From Amphiura filiformis (taxonomy: Eukaryota > Echinodermata > Ophiuroidea > Amphilepidida > Amphiuridae), in contig NC_092628.1 in NCBI RefSeq assembly GCF_039555335.1, forward strand, positions 29,669,409-29,733,408: 64,000 nucleotides of DNA, read 5' to 3'. Each line of letters opens with the position of its first letter. Within the stretch, counting starts at the first letter, position 1. Of this stretch, positions 1-12,800 are shown piece by piece. The position numbers were made by a program, and so were the translations under genes. Below the pieces are notes generated by a model that saw nothing but the letters and a program-made list of their open reading frames with translations, did not search any database and was not told the DNA's origin.

Positions 1-110
1 CCCCAATACACCCTTTACATTAGTAGGACTATACAACTGGTCATTGAGCATGGCGAAACTCTCACTTCCACATCTGTTAGTGATGTCTTTTACTCCTAAC
101 AGAGGCAATC

Positions 111-487
111 ATAATTATATGGAAGAGCTTATTTCCAAACCGTGTTAAGTCCACTATCCCATGTTTCTGATTTCCCTGTGCGATATTGCAATGTGTTGTG
201 ATGCTAAGTATTATAATTTCAGTTGGATGCACCATTACAAAGCAAACAGTGGATGGACGCACAGTAACAATACTGTGTGAGGCCTTTGTTTCCCAAATGA
301 CAACAATAGTTTGCATATTGTTATGCAGCATTGTTATGGTAAATAATAGCTTGTTGATGGTACAACTCATTGTTGCTAATGTCATGAATGTCAAACTTGT
401 CAAAATTGTGATTGTATCTCACAAGTAAATGAGACATATGGGGTTGTGGACTTAACACGGTTTGGAAATAAGCTCATCATAATTATA
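111..487. repeat. Foldback/MITE-like element with ~43 bp inverted ends
   Basis: The arm at 111-154 is matched in inverted orientation by 446-487, with a few small differences (both read ataattat...gagcttatttcc...aagtccac on their own strand). The roughly 290 bp between them is open on the plus strand for about 80 codons but resembles no protein I recognise. I read it as a non-autonomous inverted-repeat element in the intron before the sulfotransferase exon. Confidence 0.6.
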
Positions 488-621
488 AACAATATCAAAA
501 TTCCTTCGGGGACTCACACGACTCCCTTGAGGAGTCACAATGCCCAAGATGGAGTCAGCCTGACTCCACGTTGGCTTTCAGTAATATACTGGTAACCTGT
601 TTCTTTTTCCCATTTCCACAG

Positions 622-1536
622 TATTCCAGTTCAAGTGATGCCTGGTTGCAATCCGAAGAGACTGGTAATGCAGCGGTGGCAGACGATGAACATGATGAAT
701 TCATGACTCAACAAGCCGAAATCCAACGCCAACGCAAACGGACATTAAGAGAAACCTGTAATCGTTATAATATCACATCCCGTATCAAACATGATCACTA
801 TTTTGTGGATGACAAATATGATTTAGTGTACTGTTACATTCCAAAAGTCGCCAGCACGAATTGGAAGTTGGTGTTTCAGAAGCTTGCCGGAGTAGTAGGA
901 GAGCATGACAATGTGAGTCAATTCAAAATCAATAGAGATTTGAAGAAGGAACTTGTTAAACTGACCGATACGCATCAGATGGAAAGTTCACTCACTTTTA
1001 TGTTCGCGCGAAACCCATTCTCCCGGATACTATCAGTATATAGGAATAAATTGGAGCCTAACACAACATTTGAAAGGGCACATGGCTGGCAAGAAGATTT
1101 AGGAAGAAGGATCATAAAGACATACCGGGACAAAGAAGAGCGACATGAAAAATATGATCTGACATTTTCAGAGTTTGTACATTACATAAGTGATAGAAGC
1201 AACAAAGGCAAGCCAGGATGGCAAAATATACATTGGAATGAATATTACAAATGGTGCTCACCATGTGACGTCAAATATGACGTCATTGGTAAACTTGAGA
1301 CCCTTCATGACGATGCTAAGTACATATTTAAATTAGCTAAAATACGTGATATTGAATTTGAAGATCCTAGTGGTAGCAGTCCAACGTTTAGTTACCAGAA
1401 TGATACGTTGAACAGGTATTTTGAGGACGTACCTATGGGGAGTATTTACGATTTGTACAATCGATATCAATTTGACTTTGAATTATTTGGTTATGACCTT
1501 CCAAAAAGTGCCGAAGCTAAATTATATGCGGGATAA
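622..1536 (+). CDS. Carbohydrate sulfotransferase (CHST8-14 / HNK-1 ST type), last exon
   Basis: This is the 3' terminal coding exon (304 codons plus stop) of a Golgi type II membrane sulfotransferase that moves sulfate from PAPS to a glycan such as chondroitin, dermatan or HNK-1-type termini. The exon starts after the acceptor ttccacag at 614-621. The frame runs about 17 codons further upstream, but that stretch reads as intron. The 5'-phosphosulfate-binding loop is PKVASTNW (exon residues 74-81). The 3'-phosphate-binding motif is RNPFSRILSVYR (from residue 130). The family motif C-x-P-C-x-x-x-Y-D-x-I-G-K-x-E-T-L starts at about residue 212, and the C-terminal ...FELFGYDLP is typical. The cytosolic tail, membrane anchor and stem must be encoded upstream of the window. 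An AATAAA at 1950-1955 is a possible poly(A) signal. The exact acceptor glycan, and CHST11, 12 or 14 orthology, cannot be decided. Confidence 0.9.
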   Translation, partial: YSSSSDAWLQSEETGNAAVADDEHDEFMTQQAEIQRQRKRTLRETCNRYNITSRIKHDHYFVDDKYDLVYCYIPKVASTNWKLVFQKLAGVVGEHDNVSQFKINRDLKKELVKLTDTHQMESSLTFMFARNPFSRILSVYRNKLEPNTTFERAHGWQEDLGRRIIKTYRDKEERHEKYDLTFSEFVHYISDRSNKGKPGWQNIHWNEYYKWCSPCDVKYDVIGKLETLHDDAKYIFKLAKIRDIEFEDPSGSSPTFSYQNDTLNRYFEDVPMGSIYDLYNRYQFDFELFGYDLPKSAEAKLYAG

Positions 1537-1654
1537 TTGAACACGGGTTACTTACTTATGGCTTGGACCTATTGATGAACACTCCACCTTCGCGTCCTTT
1601 ATCATTGGAGGAGAGCAGTATTCCGTCAGTATAATAATAGCAGTGATGTATCAT

Positions 1655-1770
1655 CGTTCGAGTCCGGACTCGAGTCCACTTTTTGTTGGACTCGGACTTG
1701 GCTCGGACTCGGACACAAAAAGACTCGGCTTGGCTCGGACTCGGATACAAAAGGACTCGGATTATAACAG
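1655..1770. repeat. Degenerate tandem repeat of a ctcggact-type unit
   Basis: Downstream of the sulfotransferase stop the sequence repeats gactcgga/ctcggactt about ten times with interruptions. It is GC-richer than its surroundings. It could be a small minisatellite in the 3' UTR or just beyond it. I see no coding potential. Confidence 0.6.
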
Positions 1771-2078
1771 TCAATGTCTGCTGACGAAACAAAGTTGGAC
1801 GTGGGCAACTAACTTGGACCGTAGACCCTTGGACCAGGCTTGGCTTGGACAGCTATTGGATACTCACAAGGAATGACAGACCGGGGCCTGATATAATTAA
1901 TTCAAGAACAACGATGAAACTGGTTTTCAGTAGGTTTACTACAGATGAAAATAAAATGTGTGAGAAACAGCAACCGTGTGCAGATGCTTTATTTTATTTT
2001 GTGTTTTTCCCATTTGTTGTTGTAGCTCGGTTCCTAAAGCTTTTCGAGCCTTAAGGGATCTAAAATGAGCGTTTATTG

Positions 2079-2703
2079 CGTTTCGACAGTATTTTTTGTG
2101 GGACATGAGAGCACCTCAGACCTATCGAATTGCATTCTGAATACGAAGCATGTCTTTCTGATATCAAATAATTTTCATTTCTTGAAAATTACAATATAAT
2201 ACAAATTTTATGACAAATTATAAAATTTTGATATTTTTCAAATTTTTGATATATAACAGTCCTCGAAGTAAATTATATAAATATAATGATATATTCTTAA
2301 AGTGTATGTAGCAGGAAGGAAAAGCCGACGATCAATTGAAAATTTTGACCTTTCATATTGAAGATATGGATTTTTTTCCCAAACAGACCCTAATTTTTTT
2401 TTTGGTGTTTTGGGGAAAAAATCCATATCTTCAATACGAAAGGTCAAAATTTTCAATTGATCGTCGGCTTTTCATCCCACCTACATACACTTTAAGTATA
2501 AATCATCAGATTTATAAAGTTTACTTCAGGTACTGTTAAATATCAAAAATATCAATTTTGAATGATTTGCCATAAAATGTGTATTAAATTGCGAATTTCA
2601 AAAATCAAAATTATTTGATATCAGAATGACATTCTTCGTATTCAGAATGCAATTCGATATGTCTGATGTGCTCTAATGTCCCAAAATAAATACTGTCCAA
2701 ACG
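2079..2703. repeat. Long palindromic element, arms ~300 bp
   Basis: The two halves are near-perfect inverted copies. Outer ends are cgtttcgacagta at 2079 and tactgtccaaacg ending at 2703, and the centre lies around 2380-2400 in an AT-rich loop. The whole could fold into one long hairpin. A single half with the same ends recurs at about 7025-7190. It interrupts the ~200 bp tandem repeat family that flanks it: the motif cggttcctaaagctttt occurs at about 2028 and again at about 2886. Confidence 0.8.
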
Positions 2704-3335
2704 TTCATACCCCAGCCCTTAAAAAGACCCAAAATATGAATGTTAACCCAGGACTTTTATTCTTTACTTTTTTTCTCTTTCATTTGACAACACTCGGGGG
2801 TCATACCTCCTTGGCATTTCGAGATACGAAAAGGGCCCATCATATGAATATTGACACGGGTCTTATGAGGAGTGTCACCCCTGCCCGGTTCCTAAAGCTT
2901 TTAGAGCCTGAAAAAGACCCAAAATATGAATATTAACCCAGGCCTTATTATGAATGTCACCCCGGCCGGGTGGGGGTAATACTTTTACTTTTTTTTCTCT
3001 TTCATTTGACAACACTCGGGGGTCATACCTCCTTGGCATCATATGAATATTGACACGGGTCTTATGAGGAGTGTCACCCCTGCTATTATTTTTTTAATAT
3101 ATTTTTTTAAACTTTTTTTTTCTCTTTCATTTGACATCACCTGGGGGTCATACCTTCTTGGTATTTTGGAGATATGAATAGGAACCATCATATGAACATG
3201 ATTCGGGTCTTATTATGAGTGTCACCCCCGGGCCGGGTGGGGGAAATATTATTATTATTCTTTACGCTTTTCTCTTTCATGTGATACCACTCGGCATGCT
3301 CGGGGATCGTCACCTTCTTGGCATTTTGAGATCAG
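2704..3335. repeat. Four diverged tandem copies of a ~130-220 bp unit
   Basis: The block ctctttcatttgacaacac...gggggtcatacctccttggcat occurs at about 2770, 2990, 3120 and 3270. Each copy is linked to a block with catatgaatattgacacggg and gtgtcacccc. Spacing is uneven and divergence is visible, so the array is old. No gene is seen here. Confidence 0.7.
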
Positions 3336-4651
3336 GAAGGTAGGCCTATATGGAAGAAGTAAGTTAGAGAAAATTAGACTGACAGCAATTCATGGTTACA
3401 CACAAATGTGTACACACAAATAGGAGATCTGAAAAAAACCAATACAAAAGGAAGCGAAGTACACACAATTGGTAAAGTTTCGTTATAAAAACAAAAATAT
3501 TTTTACACATAATATGGCATTGGTTAAAAATCCGCTTAGTTTGGAATACTCTAAATTTAAAATCTTTGCTTCATCATGATAATCTCAAAATCGAATACTT
3601 GCCGTGGGGATGATTGGAGGACTGGCAATGTTTACTACGAACGAAAACTTTTTTATTCTCCAGCGAAGTTCAAAATACTTTGTTCAACACGTACGCAGCT
3701 GAGCGCAGCAGCAGCCAATGGCCAGACAGGTCCGGAGTCTACATGTGCACATCGGAGGTTAAAGGTGAATTGATTGGGATCAAAGTTCAGATCAGAAGTT
3801 GTTTACAGAGCTCAAGCGCTGCACAGATTTAGCCCGGAGATTTAGACAGTCAGGAATTTCATATAATAGACCGGATAGGCCTATGTGTAAAGCGTATTTG
3901 TTATATCAGATCAATGGTCAAAGTGCAGGCTAGTAGTTGAAGATAAAATACAACTACTGAGTGCAACATCCACGTTCAAGTTCCAAGTTGCAAACTTCCT
4001 GTGCTGTGCGTAAGCTTATCTTTTCTCATGCCCGATTGATTTGCCACACTGACGGTGAGATTCATGAATTTGCTTGTTGCAGTTCATAGGTTATGTTTAC
4101 TGTAGCAAATCAGACCTGTAACAAATGACTGTCTGCGCCCTCATGATAATTGTACGAGTTGAATAGTTGTTGTATGTTTGTGCATGCAGGATTTTTCAGG
4201 TAAGATTTTTCTCATTGATGTTTTTTTAGTTTTAACATGTTTAAGTTTGTCAGCACATTTAATGAATTACATAAATAATGTGTATGCTTTCCCCTGCCAC
4301 GTCAGTGACATTGACCTGACCTATGTTGGTGGTATATTCTCACTACTGCATATTAATAGTAAGTTGAGTCTCAGGGGTGTACTCAAACATTAGCATGCAC
4401 ATGACTATAGCCAGTCGGGCTGGTAACTCATCCTAAAAGTTACCAGCCCAACAGAAATTGTACATGCCCGACATATAAAACCAGAGCCACACTCAATAGT
4501 ATATAAAGCAGCACAATTTTGCAAACAGCTGACTTTAATGACTGTGTTGCTTTGCATTAAATGCATGGGAGTTCAGTTCACCTACCAGGGCAGGGGTACT
4601 AGTACTAGTACCATGTGGACGTTTTTTGAATGAAAAAGTATGCTGAATACT
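3336..4651. other. Unannotated spacer; possible 5' region of gene A
   Basis: There is no convincing exon and no clear repeat pair. Gene A's first coding exon begins with a splice acceptor, so at least one non-coding first exon must lie upstream, and 3560-3900 (locally GC-richer, with a CCAAT sequence at about 3715) is one possible place. At 4300-4322 the minus strand reads AGGTCAGGTCAATGTCAC, a cluster of nuclear-receptor-like half-sites, but this could be chance. Confidence 0.3.
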
Positions 4652-5646
4652 TTAGGCCAAGTAACAAAAATAACATGTACCCCCGGTATATCGTCCCCGC
4701 CCTCACCGATTTTTTGGAGATTTTCAAATAATTTTGTTATTTTTCCTATTTGCTCCCTTACGGTACTTTATTTCTAAAATTGTTGTGATGAAAAGACATG
4801 TTCAGAAGTTCTTGGTTATCATTTATAAACACATTGCAAACACTTTCTTCAAGCTAGGGGTAGGGCTTTGGGCCCAGGGGGGCCACTCATATAAAAAGTT
4901 GTAAGCATGCGTGTGAACAAAAACGCGGAATATGGGTGGTTTTTTCTACTGCAACACGGGCCCGTGTTAAGGGTCTCAAAATCATTGATTATAGCAAATA
5001 AGGGTGTCATTTTTGACACCATGTGTCCGTGCTAAGGGTAGTTAAATCTAATCACATTCCTACAATCGTCATAATAAAATATAGGCCTACATGTACATGT
5101 ACTGCCCTAATAAATATGCAGGCGATAATTATGTTGAATAATGATAACTGAGTAGGCCTAAGCCTACCAAATCCAGTTAGGAATTATCCAATTAGAGTAT
5201 AATAATAAAGGAACTAAGAAACCTTCAAAGTTGATGTCTTTTACTTTTTTCTTCAAAATTGATCATGCATCCTTGCTAAGGGTTGGATTTAATCCACTTG
5301 TAACTTTGTCCTTGTTAAGGGTATGGTTAACAAACCATTATCCTTAAGGGTCATTTTGAAGACACAATGGTTGTCCTTGTTAAGGGTGCTTTTCTGAAGT
5401 GCATTCACACGCATGCTTACAACTTTTATATATGAGTGGCCCCCCTGGGGCTTTGGGAAAATAACAAAAATATCTGGGGGCCTCCCTGATTTGATGATGT
5501 GTTGACAAACACTTTGCAATTGCAATTTTACACAGAAATGAATGGTAAAAAAATAACACAATAATATAACAAATAATAAGGACCTCCCTCACCGATGTTT
5601 GAAAAAGTCCGGACGATATACATGTTATTTTTGTTACTTGGCCTTA
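4652..5646. repeat. 1 kb inverted-repeat element
   Basis: The left end (aggccaagtaacaaaaataac, about 4654) is matched by the inverted right end finishing at about 5646. Homology between the arms continues inward for about 250 bp, through the paired blocks ggggggccactcatata and gtaagcatgcgtgtgaa. The centre carries several repeats of ccttgttaagggt or gtgctaagggt. It has no transposase-like reading frame and is probably non-autonomous. Confidence 0.75.
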
Positions 5647-5847
5647 TCACTAAAAAGTGGACCTAGAAAAGCAAAAGACATCCGGCCCAGAGTAGCTCAG
5701 CTTTAGAACGGCAATCTTTCAGTTGATCATCTTCAATTTCTTGCCCACAATTTACCTGCCCAACAGTGCAAGTTACCTGCACCTGGCATTCGGGCTGGTG
5801 GATTGCTCATATGAGTGAGAATAGGCACACTGCATTGAGTTTTATTG

Positions 5848-6037
5848 ATTCACCCTTTGCATGGTTCATGGTTGGGTAGATAGAGCCTCAAACTGTCAAC
5901 AGACATGAAAGGAAAAATTATGTAACTTTACTGTAATTAGTTACATAACTGTTTTAAAACTGATTCAATTCCCATTCATGTATGTTGCCAGTTTGAGGCT
6001 CTACCCAAAACTTGATGACCATGCAAGGAGTGAATTG
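5848..6037. repeat. 190 bp inverted-repeat MITE
   Basis: The arms attcaccctttgcatggt...gagcctcaaactg (from about 5848) and cagtttgaggctc...ccatgcaaggagtgaat (ending about 6037) are inverted copies around an AT-rich loop. Confidence 0.65.
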
Positions 6038-6261
6038 GAAATTTGTCATGTCATGTGTAAACATATAATAAATATTATTTGATTTAGGGCATATTTTAAG
6101 CGTCGGTACATCGCTCATTTATGAATGGACTTTGCGCCTAAATATGCATTGTTAGTTCCGACTTTGCAACATCATGGTAGTACATGTACCTGCTCATTAA
6201 AGGTTTACTGCAAAATATTATATTTCCCTAAAAAGTAAATTAGGAAGCGTTATTATTAATA

Positions 6262-6775
6262 CATAAGGCCTATATAATGAAATTATTAGTTTCCTGTCAC
6301 CCGCCCGCATCACCTTTTCAATTTGACCAAAACTTTCATTATTTTCATAAAAAAAAGTAAATTATCTGAAAATTGAGATGGAAATAATCAAAATTGAAAC
6401 TCTCAAAATGTCTGACATCCCCTGCTGATTTTTCTTAGTTGTAGGGGTAGAGGATGTGGTAAATAATGGAAATTTAAAGATTACCTGATCATGTTTCTAG
6501 TGATTACAAAAATTGCAAATTTCTTTTCATTTAAATAATTTAAACAAATTCAAATCTTTTCTCAATCTGTTACAAAATGTCTGTAATGATGATCTAAGCA
6601 TTAATACCTGTTTTGAGACAGTCTTCCATCAACAATATAGGTAATAGCCATGCAAATGAAAGTTTTGACAATAATGAAATTTTCCAAAATAATGAAAAAT
6701 TAATATATGACATCATATTTTACTGAAAAAAATGTGACGGGAAACTAATCATTTCATTTCATTAGCCTACTGCCT
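6262..6775. repeat. ~510 bp inverted-repeat element
   Basis: Left block aatgaaattattagtttcctgtcac (from about 6278) and right block gtgacgggaaactaatcatttcat (ending about 6761) are inverted copies, with weaker homology continuing inward (aaaactttcatt). The ends are poorly defined. Confidence 0.55.
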
Positions 6776-7024
6776 GTACCAGTCTAAATTTGTGTACACA
6801 TATACCCAGTTCAGTCTCATATGGGTATATAAATTAAATTTTGAGCATCTAGTAATCAACCAAGAATGGAAAAACTGAAAAATTCACTAAAAAATTACAT
6901 AAAATATCAATCTGTTTAGTGAAACTTTTGGTCAAAATGAAAAGAGCCAATTTTAAGGTCATCAAGAGTCAAAACAGCTCTTATTTTTTTTGGATTAAAA
7001 ATATCAAAATGTTTTGCCAAATGA

Positions 7025-7190
7025 AACATAATCCCAATCCTTTATTATTTGCCATAAAATGTGTATTATAATAGATTGTGAATTTAAAAAAATAAAATAA
7101 AAAAATAAAAATCATTTGATATCAGAAAGACAATATGATTCAAAATGCAATTTGGTATGTGTGATGTGCTCTCATGTCCCACAAAAAATA
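7025..7190. repeat. Half copy of the 2079-2703 palindromic element
   Basis: This stretch aligns with the right half of the long palindrome: tttgccataaaatgtgtatta, atttgatatcagaa, gtgatgtgctctcatgtcc. It ends about 85 bp before the first coding exon of gene A. Confidence 0.7.
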
Positions 7191-7414
7191 TATATATACA
7201 TTTGTATATGAAAACATTGCTATCAGAGCCCTTAATCTAATAAAAAAATTAGAAATGTTTTTGTTTTCTATTTCAGAACAACACACCCAATTATTGATAG
7301 CAATGTGATCACACAACTCACATCACCCAAGTGAGTTTGGAGAAGCTACAGCTGGAAACAAAAGAAGAAAATCGACCACAGTTCTGCATAAATTGGCCAC
7401 CAAAGTATCAAAAC

Positions 7415-9775
7415 ATGGCTACTCCTACAACCATGCCACCAGATAACATCACAAACAGCACGTGTGATGCTGAGGACCCTCCAGCTGATGAGTGGTTGGA
7501 TGGTAAGATTAATGCTGGTTTCATACTTTCTTGCCGCTTTGCCACTCTGAAGATGATTTTGCTTCACTGCACAGTCACACCAGAAACGCTAGCGGTGACC
7601 AGCAGCAAGCCGATATATCGATCGCTCCACCACTTTGCCCAAGCGACAGCATCGCTGGGAGTTGAATTCAAGTCAACTCGGAGCAGTGCCTCTCTGACGT
7701 ATGAGAGACAAGTGCAAGCAGCATGATGAAGCGGCACGCCGCTCAGCGGCAAGCGGCAGAAAGTATGACACTAGCATAAGAGGAGGATCAGTGATTCGTA
7801 ATAATTTCATATTACATTGTAGTTTGTTTGTTTGTTTGTTTGTTTGTTTGTTGTATTAGAGCCACAACGCTGTGGAAAAATAATTGTTTAATGTAATAGA
7901 GATTTTTTGACCACCCCCTCCCCTGACGGGCTATTCCATTTAAAATCCACACACCCCCTGTGGAAGATTTCACTGCCATCTCATTTCCAGTTGCACCTTG
8001 TGATTGATCCAGCTGGAAATATTTGCTAATTTTATCGACTGCTCAGTGCCATAAGTGGGTAAGTGCAATAGCTGCCCTGTGAACATTTGGCAATTTACAC
8101 ACAGAATATTGTACTCATCTACACATGGCAGCTACATATGGCAGCTATTGCACTTCCCCACTTACGGCACTGAGCAGTTGTTATGTAAAATTCAAACTGA
8201 AAATGGTAATTGAAATTTATCAAATCATGTTGAATAATGCTATTGGCCTAAAAATTAAATTAGACATTTTGTTTGGAATTCCAAAAATGTTCATCAGTTT
8301 TTCTTGTTATGTGTGAAAACTGATGGTTGGACCTGGAATAATTTTAAATGTAGAATTTGGTTTGAATTCCAAAATCTTCCACAGGGGGTGTGTGGTTTTC
8401 AATTTAAATAGCCAAATGAAAGGATTTATGTGTCATCAACTTCTGGTTTGTACCCTTCTACGTGGAAAAAAGCTGGATTAGCAAAATGCAAATTTATTGT
8501 ACATATCATTGGCATAGCCAGTGAGGGTAGGTCCCTGGTGAAAAAATTAGGGATCAAAAATTATATATACTATCGTTGCCCAAATCTGCAGTTAATGGGA
8601 TTATTCCCTTTGGCCCGTTTATGTTCAAAATTATTAAACCAAATTTGCCACATTGAAGGATATTTTTATACTGTTTTAATGTTTGTTTAGATTCTTGAGT
8701 GCTCTGGGCAAACAAAATTGGGGTCAACCATTCACAATTGCTGTTGGTACAAACTATTTCCGACGGTATATTCACAAGTCACTTAATGAAAAAATTTGTG
8801 TTGGGCACTTTTTGAATGTCCTTGTATGTGGGTGATATACAACTTGAAACACCAGTGCCATCACCCCAGGCTTAAATATTGTAAGTTTAACCCTAACACC
8901 CATAGATACCACAAAATACCACAATGAAAACCAATGCGCATGCGTGAATCCCAGGGTCTGAAATTACCAATCACTCTATTGTGTTATATATGCTCACGGA
9001 ATAGCTGCCTGGGGCAGCGCTACTCGTGTGGCTACTGGTCCGTGATCGTGTGCTTGGCATGCGGGGGGTCTAAGGTTCGAATCCTGGGCTCGCCAAGTGA
9101 CTTCTTTGTTCATCTTCTCTCCTTTTTCATTTCTTCTTAAAATTCCGATAGCAAAAAGCAGGGTTTGATGTTAGGGTTAATAACGGAGATAACGGCCCTG
9201 AAGTACACCCCAATGAAATACCCCCATCACAGTTAAAGTATATGGTTTTGAATTGTGTTGTGGGCATCTATTGTGCAAATTTAAAAAAATGCACAATGCA
9301 TAAAGATAATGAACAATATACACATTTTATTGAGAGAATGACCTGATTGTTAAATAATTTTGTCATTATTGTTAATGATATTGTCATTATTTTCATTTAT
9401 AAAAATTATCTTCTTATTTCAGAGATTTTTGCAGATAGCAGTCTAACAGCGTGGTTAATTGTGATCATCGTGTGTACTATTGTTGTCTTTATATTCTATG
9501 TTGAATCTATCATACATATTGGTCTCAGAGTGTCTCACAAAGGAAGAAGACTCAGTATCTTCTGGATCTTGTCCATGTGTCCGGTAAGTTCAGGGTTGTA
9601 AATTGTATGTAGGTAGGACAGTCAACCTCCAGGTGACGTGGGGGGGGGGGCACATCATCAATTTTTGGTGGGGTATTCCAGATTCACAGAATTCATTGCT
9701 TCTTTGTTTGTTTGTCTTTTTCATGTGTTTGCGCGCTCTGAGTTCCACGGAAGATTTAGCGCTTTAAAAGAACCA

Positions 9776-9825
<50 letters not shown>

Positions 9826-12800
9826 TCATCCATCATCCATCATCCATCATCCATCATCCATCATCCATCATCCATCATCCATCATCATCATCATCAGGGT
9901 CTTTCTGGTTGAAAATCACCTGGAAAAAAAAAGAAATCTGAGGAATATTAGGGGGCTTTTACAGCTGAAATTATCAAAATCAAGTGTCTGTCAATGCTCT
10001 GTTTTGGTAAAATTGAGGAGTCTTTGGTAGCTACGCTGTCCAAAAACAGGGGTCTTTCCAAGATAAGGGTTCCCATGAGTTAGGACAAATATCTGAACGT
10101 TTAAAATGTATGCAAAAATAAAACAGATTTTTTTGTGAAAATATTTATTCGTAATTTGTAAGGTAATATTTGATATGAGGCTAAAATAATACACTGGTCA
10201 GTTGTCTATTATTTAAGGACAGTTACATACTAGATGTACCGCATTCAATCAAATGCCCCGGTTGCTTAATTCAGTCGCTCAGTACCAATGACAAGGGGGA
10301 GTAAGGGTAAATACACAGTGTTTTAGATGGCCCATAAAAAAGTAAAGGAAAAATACCTTAATGGTCCCGCAAAAGCAAAGAAAAAAGACTACATTTTTGT
10401 AGGGTACCCATAGAAATAAGCAACGATGCCTCACTTTTTAGAATCTTGAGCGCCCTAGTGAAAAGAAATTTGGGGTTCGACAATTAACAATTTTGTCAGC
10501 AAAAGAGGCCTGTGTGTTCTTTATACTTATTAAAATGATGAAATGAAAGTCAAAATTGGGGATTATTAGGAAAGGGGCACTAATTAGATCAAATATGGTA
10601 TGTGTCTGTCTGTCCTAAGGCCAAGAAAAAAAAAATGTTTGCTTGCCCTCCAGTGGGATTTTTGGGGTTGGTGGGTCGGTCGGTCAGAAAAATATTTTTT
10701 TTATGACTCACGTACTGTATATGCCTGTAGGCAACGAACATTGGTCATGTGGAAAGATACGTCAATACTTCACTTCAGATCTTCAATATAGGCCTACGCA
10801 AAATACACCATAGAAATCGATTCAGTTAGAACAACTCCATACTTACAGGCATAAAACACATGTTTATTGGAAACATTGATGCATGAATAGATAGTTATAA
10901 ATGTTATAATGAGTTTACAGTAATGATTTTCTTCGTAAGAAAAATGTTGTTGGCCAAGTTTGGCTTTGAAATGAAATTTAGACACAGAAAAAGTGAAACC
11001 AAAACATTAAAATTCTAAACTAATAAAAACTAAAAAAAAATTTTTTTTAAAGGCCGGCCCTGATTTTGGCCAATTTTGGGTCGGTCGGTGGAGGGCAAGC
11101 AAACAGGTTTTACTTTAACGCACAAAACACGCGTATTTACGCATTCAGGCACTTTTCTGACTCCTTCAAATCCATAGTCCCAAAGTCCAATGCGTACAAA
11201 ATCTTGGAAAACGTACGCGTTCAGATATTGCAAGATTTGAATAGAGAAACACCCGATATTGTGCATTTATTCTCGGCTTTTGGCATTTAGGACCTACTCC
11301 CGATATGTAGGGCCCATCACATTTTGTCAGCATCGATCCATGTATGTTTTAGTGATTGCGAGTCTCTAAAATAGTATAGTGTCAGTTTGAAATCTTGCAA
11401 ATTGGGTTCGGGTCCTTTTTTCTGTTTAAATGATGCACCAAATATGTCTTCAATTGTACTTTAATTTTGCAAAATTTTCCCTCTCAGGGGGGGAACATCA
11501 CCCTCAGACACCCCCATGCGTAGTGGATAAACAAGTGGCCATTTTCGCTTCTGCATGCTTTCGACATTTGCCAATTTAGGCCCTATGTTTAACACAATTT
11601 ATAGGTCTAATGGAGAAAATGTGACAACGAAAGGCTTTATGGACCGTCATTTCACAATTTTCGGCTTTTCAACTGTTCAAACTTAAATTTTACACAGTAA
11701 TAGTGCCAAAATGGTCCACCAAATTGCTTAAATTAGGTCTTCATTTTGCAAAATTTTCCAAGTTCTAAGGGGGGAACCTCACCCTGTGTAGTTGATAAAC
11801 AAATGGCCATTTTCACTTCTGCTTTCGACATTTGCCAATTTATGTTTAACACAATATAGAAGCCTACCATAATAGGGAAAACTTGCCGTCCACGAAAGAC
11901 TCCATGGACTGCTCATTTCACAAATGTTCAGCTTTTTTAAACTAAAATTTTACACATTAATAGTGCCAAAATGATCCACCAAATTGCTTCAATTAGGTCT
12001 TCAGTCGCTCAGTACCAATGACAAGGGGGAGTAAGGGGTAAATACACAGTGTTTTAGATGGCCCATAAAAAAGTAAAGGAAAAATACCTTAATGGTCCGG
12101 CAAAAGCAAAGAAAAAAGACTACATTTTTGTAGGGTACCCATAGAAATAAGCAAAGATGCCTCACTTTTTAGAATCTTGAGCACCCTAGTGAAAAGAAAT
12201 TTGGGGTCGACAATTAACAATTTTGTCAGCAAAAGAGGCCTGTGTGTTCTTTATACTTATTTAAAATGATGAAATGAAAGTCAAAATTGGGGATTATTAG
12301 GAAAGGGGCACTAATTAGATCAAATATGGTATGTGTCTGTCTGTCATAAGGCCAAGAAAAAAAAATATGTTTGCTTGCCCTCCAGTGGGATTTTTGCGGT
12401 CGGTCGGTCAGAAAAATATTTTTTTTTTATGACTCACTACTGTATATGCCTGTAGGCAACGAACATTGGTCATGTGGAAAGATACATCATTACTTCACTT
12501 CACATCTTCAGTATAGGCCTACGCAAAATACACCATAGAAATCGATTCAGTTGGAACAACTGCATACTTACAGGCATAAAACACATGTTTATTGGAAACA
12601 TTGATGCATGAATGGATAGTTATAAATGTTATAATGAGTTTACAGTAATGATTTTCTTCGTAAGAAAAATGTTGTTGGCCAAGTTTAGCTTTGAAATGAA
12701 ATTTAGACACAGAAAAAGTGAAACCAAAACATTAAAATTCTAAACTAATAAAAACTAAAAAAATTTTTTTTTAAAGGCCGGCCCTGATTTTGGTCAATTT

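Noticed and set aside
1265-1285. Two TGACGTCA palindromes 13 bp apart
   Set aside because: They lie in sulfotransferase codons for the conserved CDVKYDV stretch, so coding constraint plus the codon choice gacgtc explains them.
5690-5730. tRNA-like agtagctcagctttagaa
   Set aside because: Only a partial A box; no stems or B box follow.
9638-10030. 130-codon open frame over the ATC microsatellite
   Set aside because: Its length comes from the repeat (poly-Ile and HHPSSI runs); no family features.
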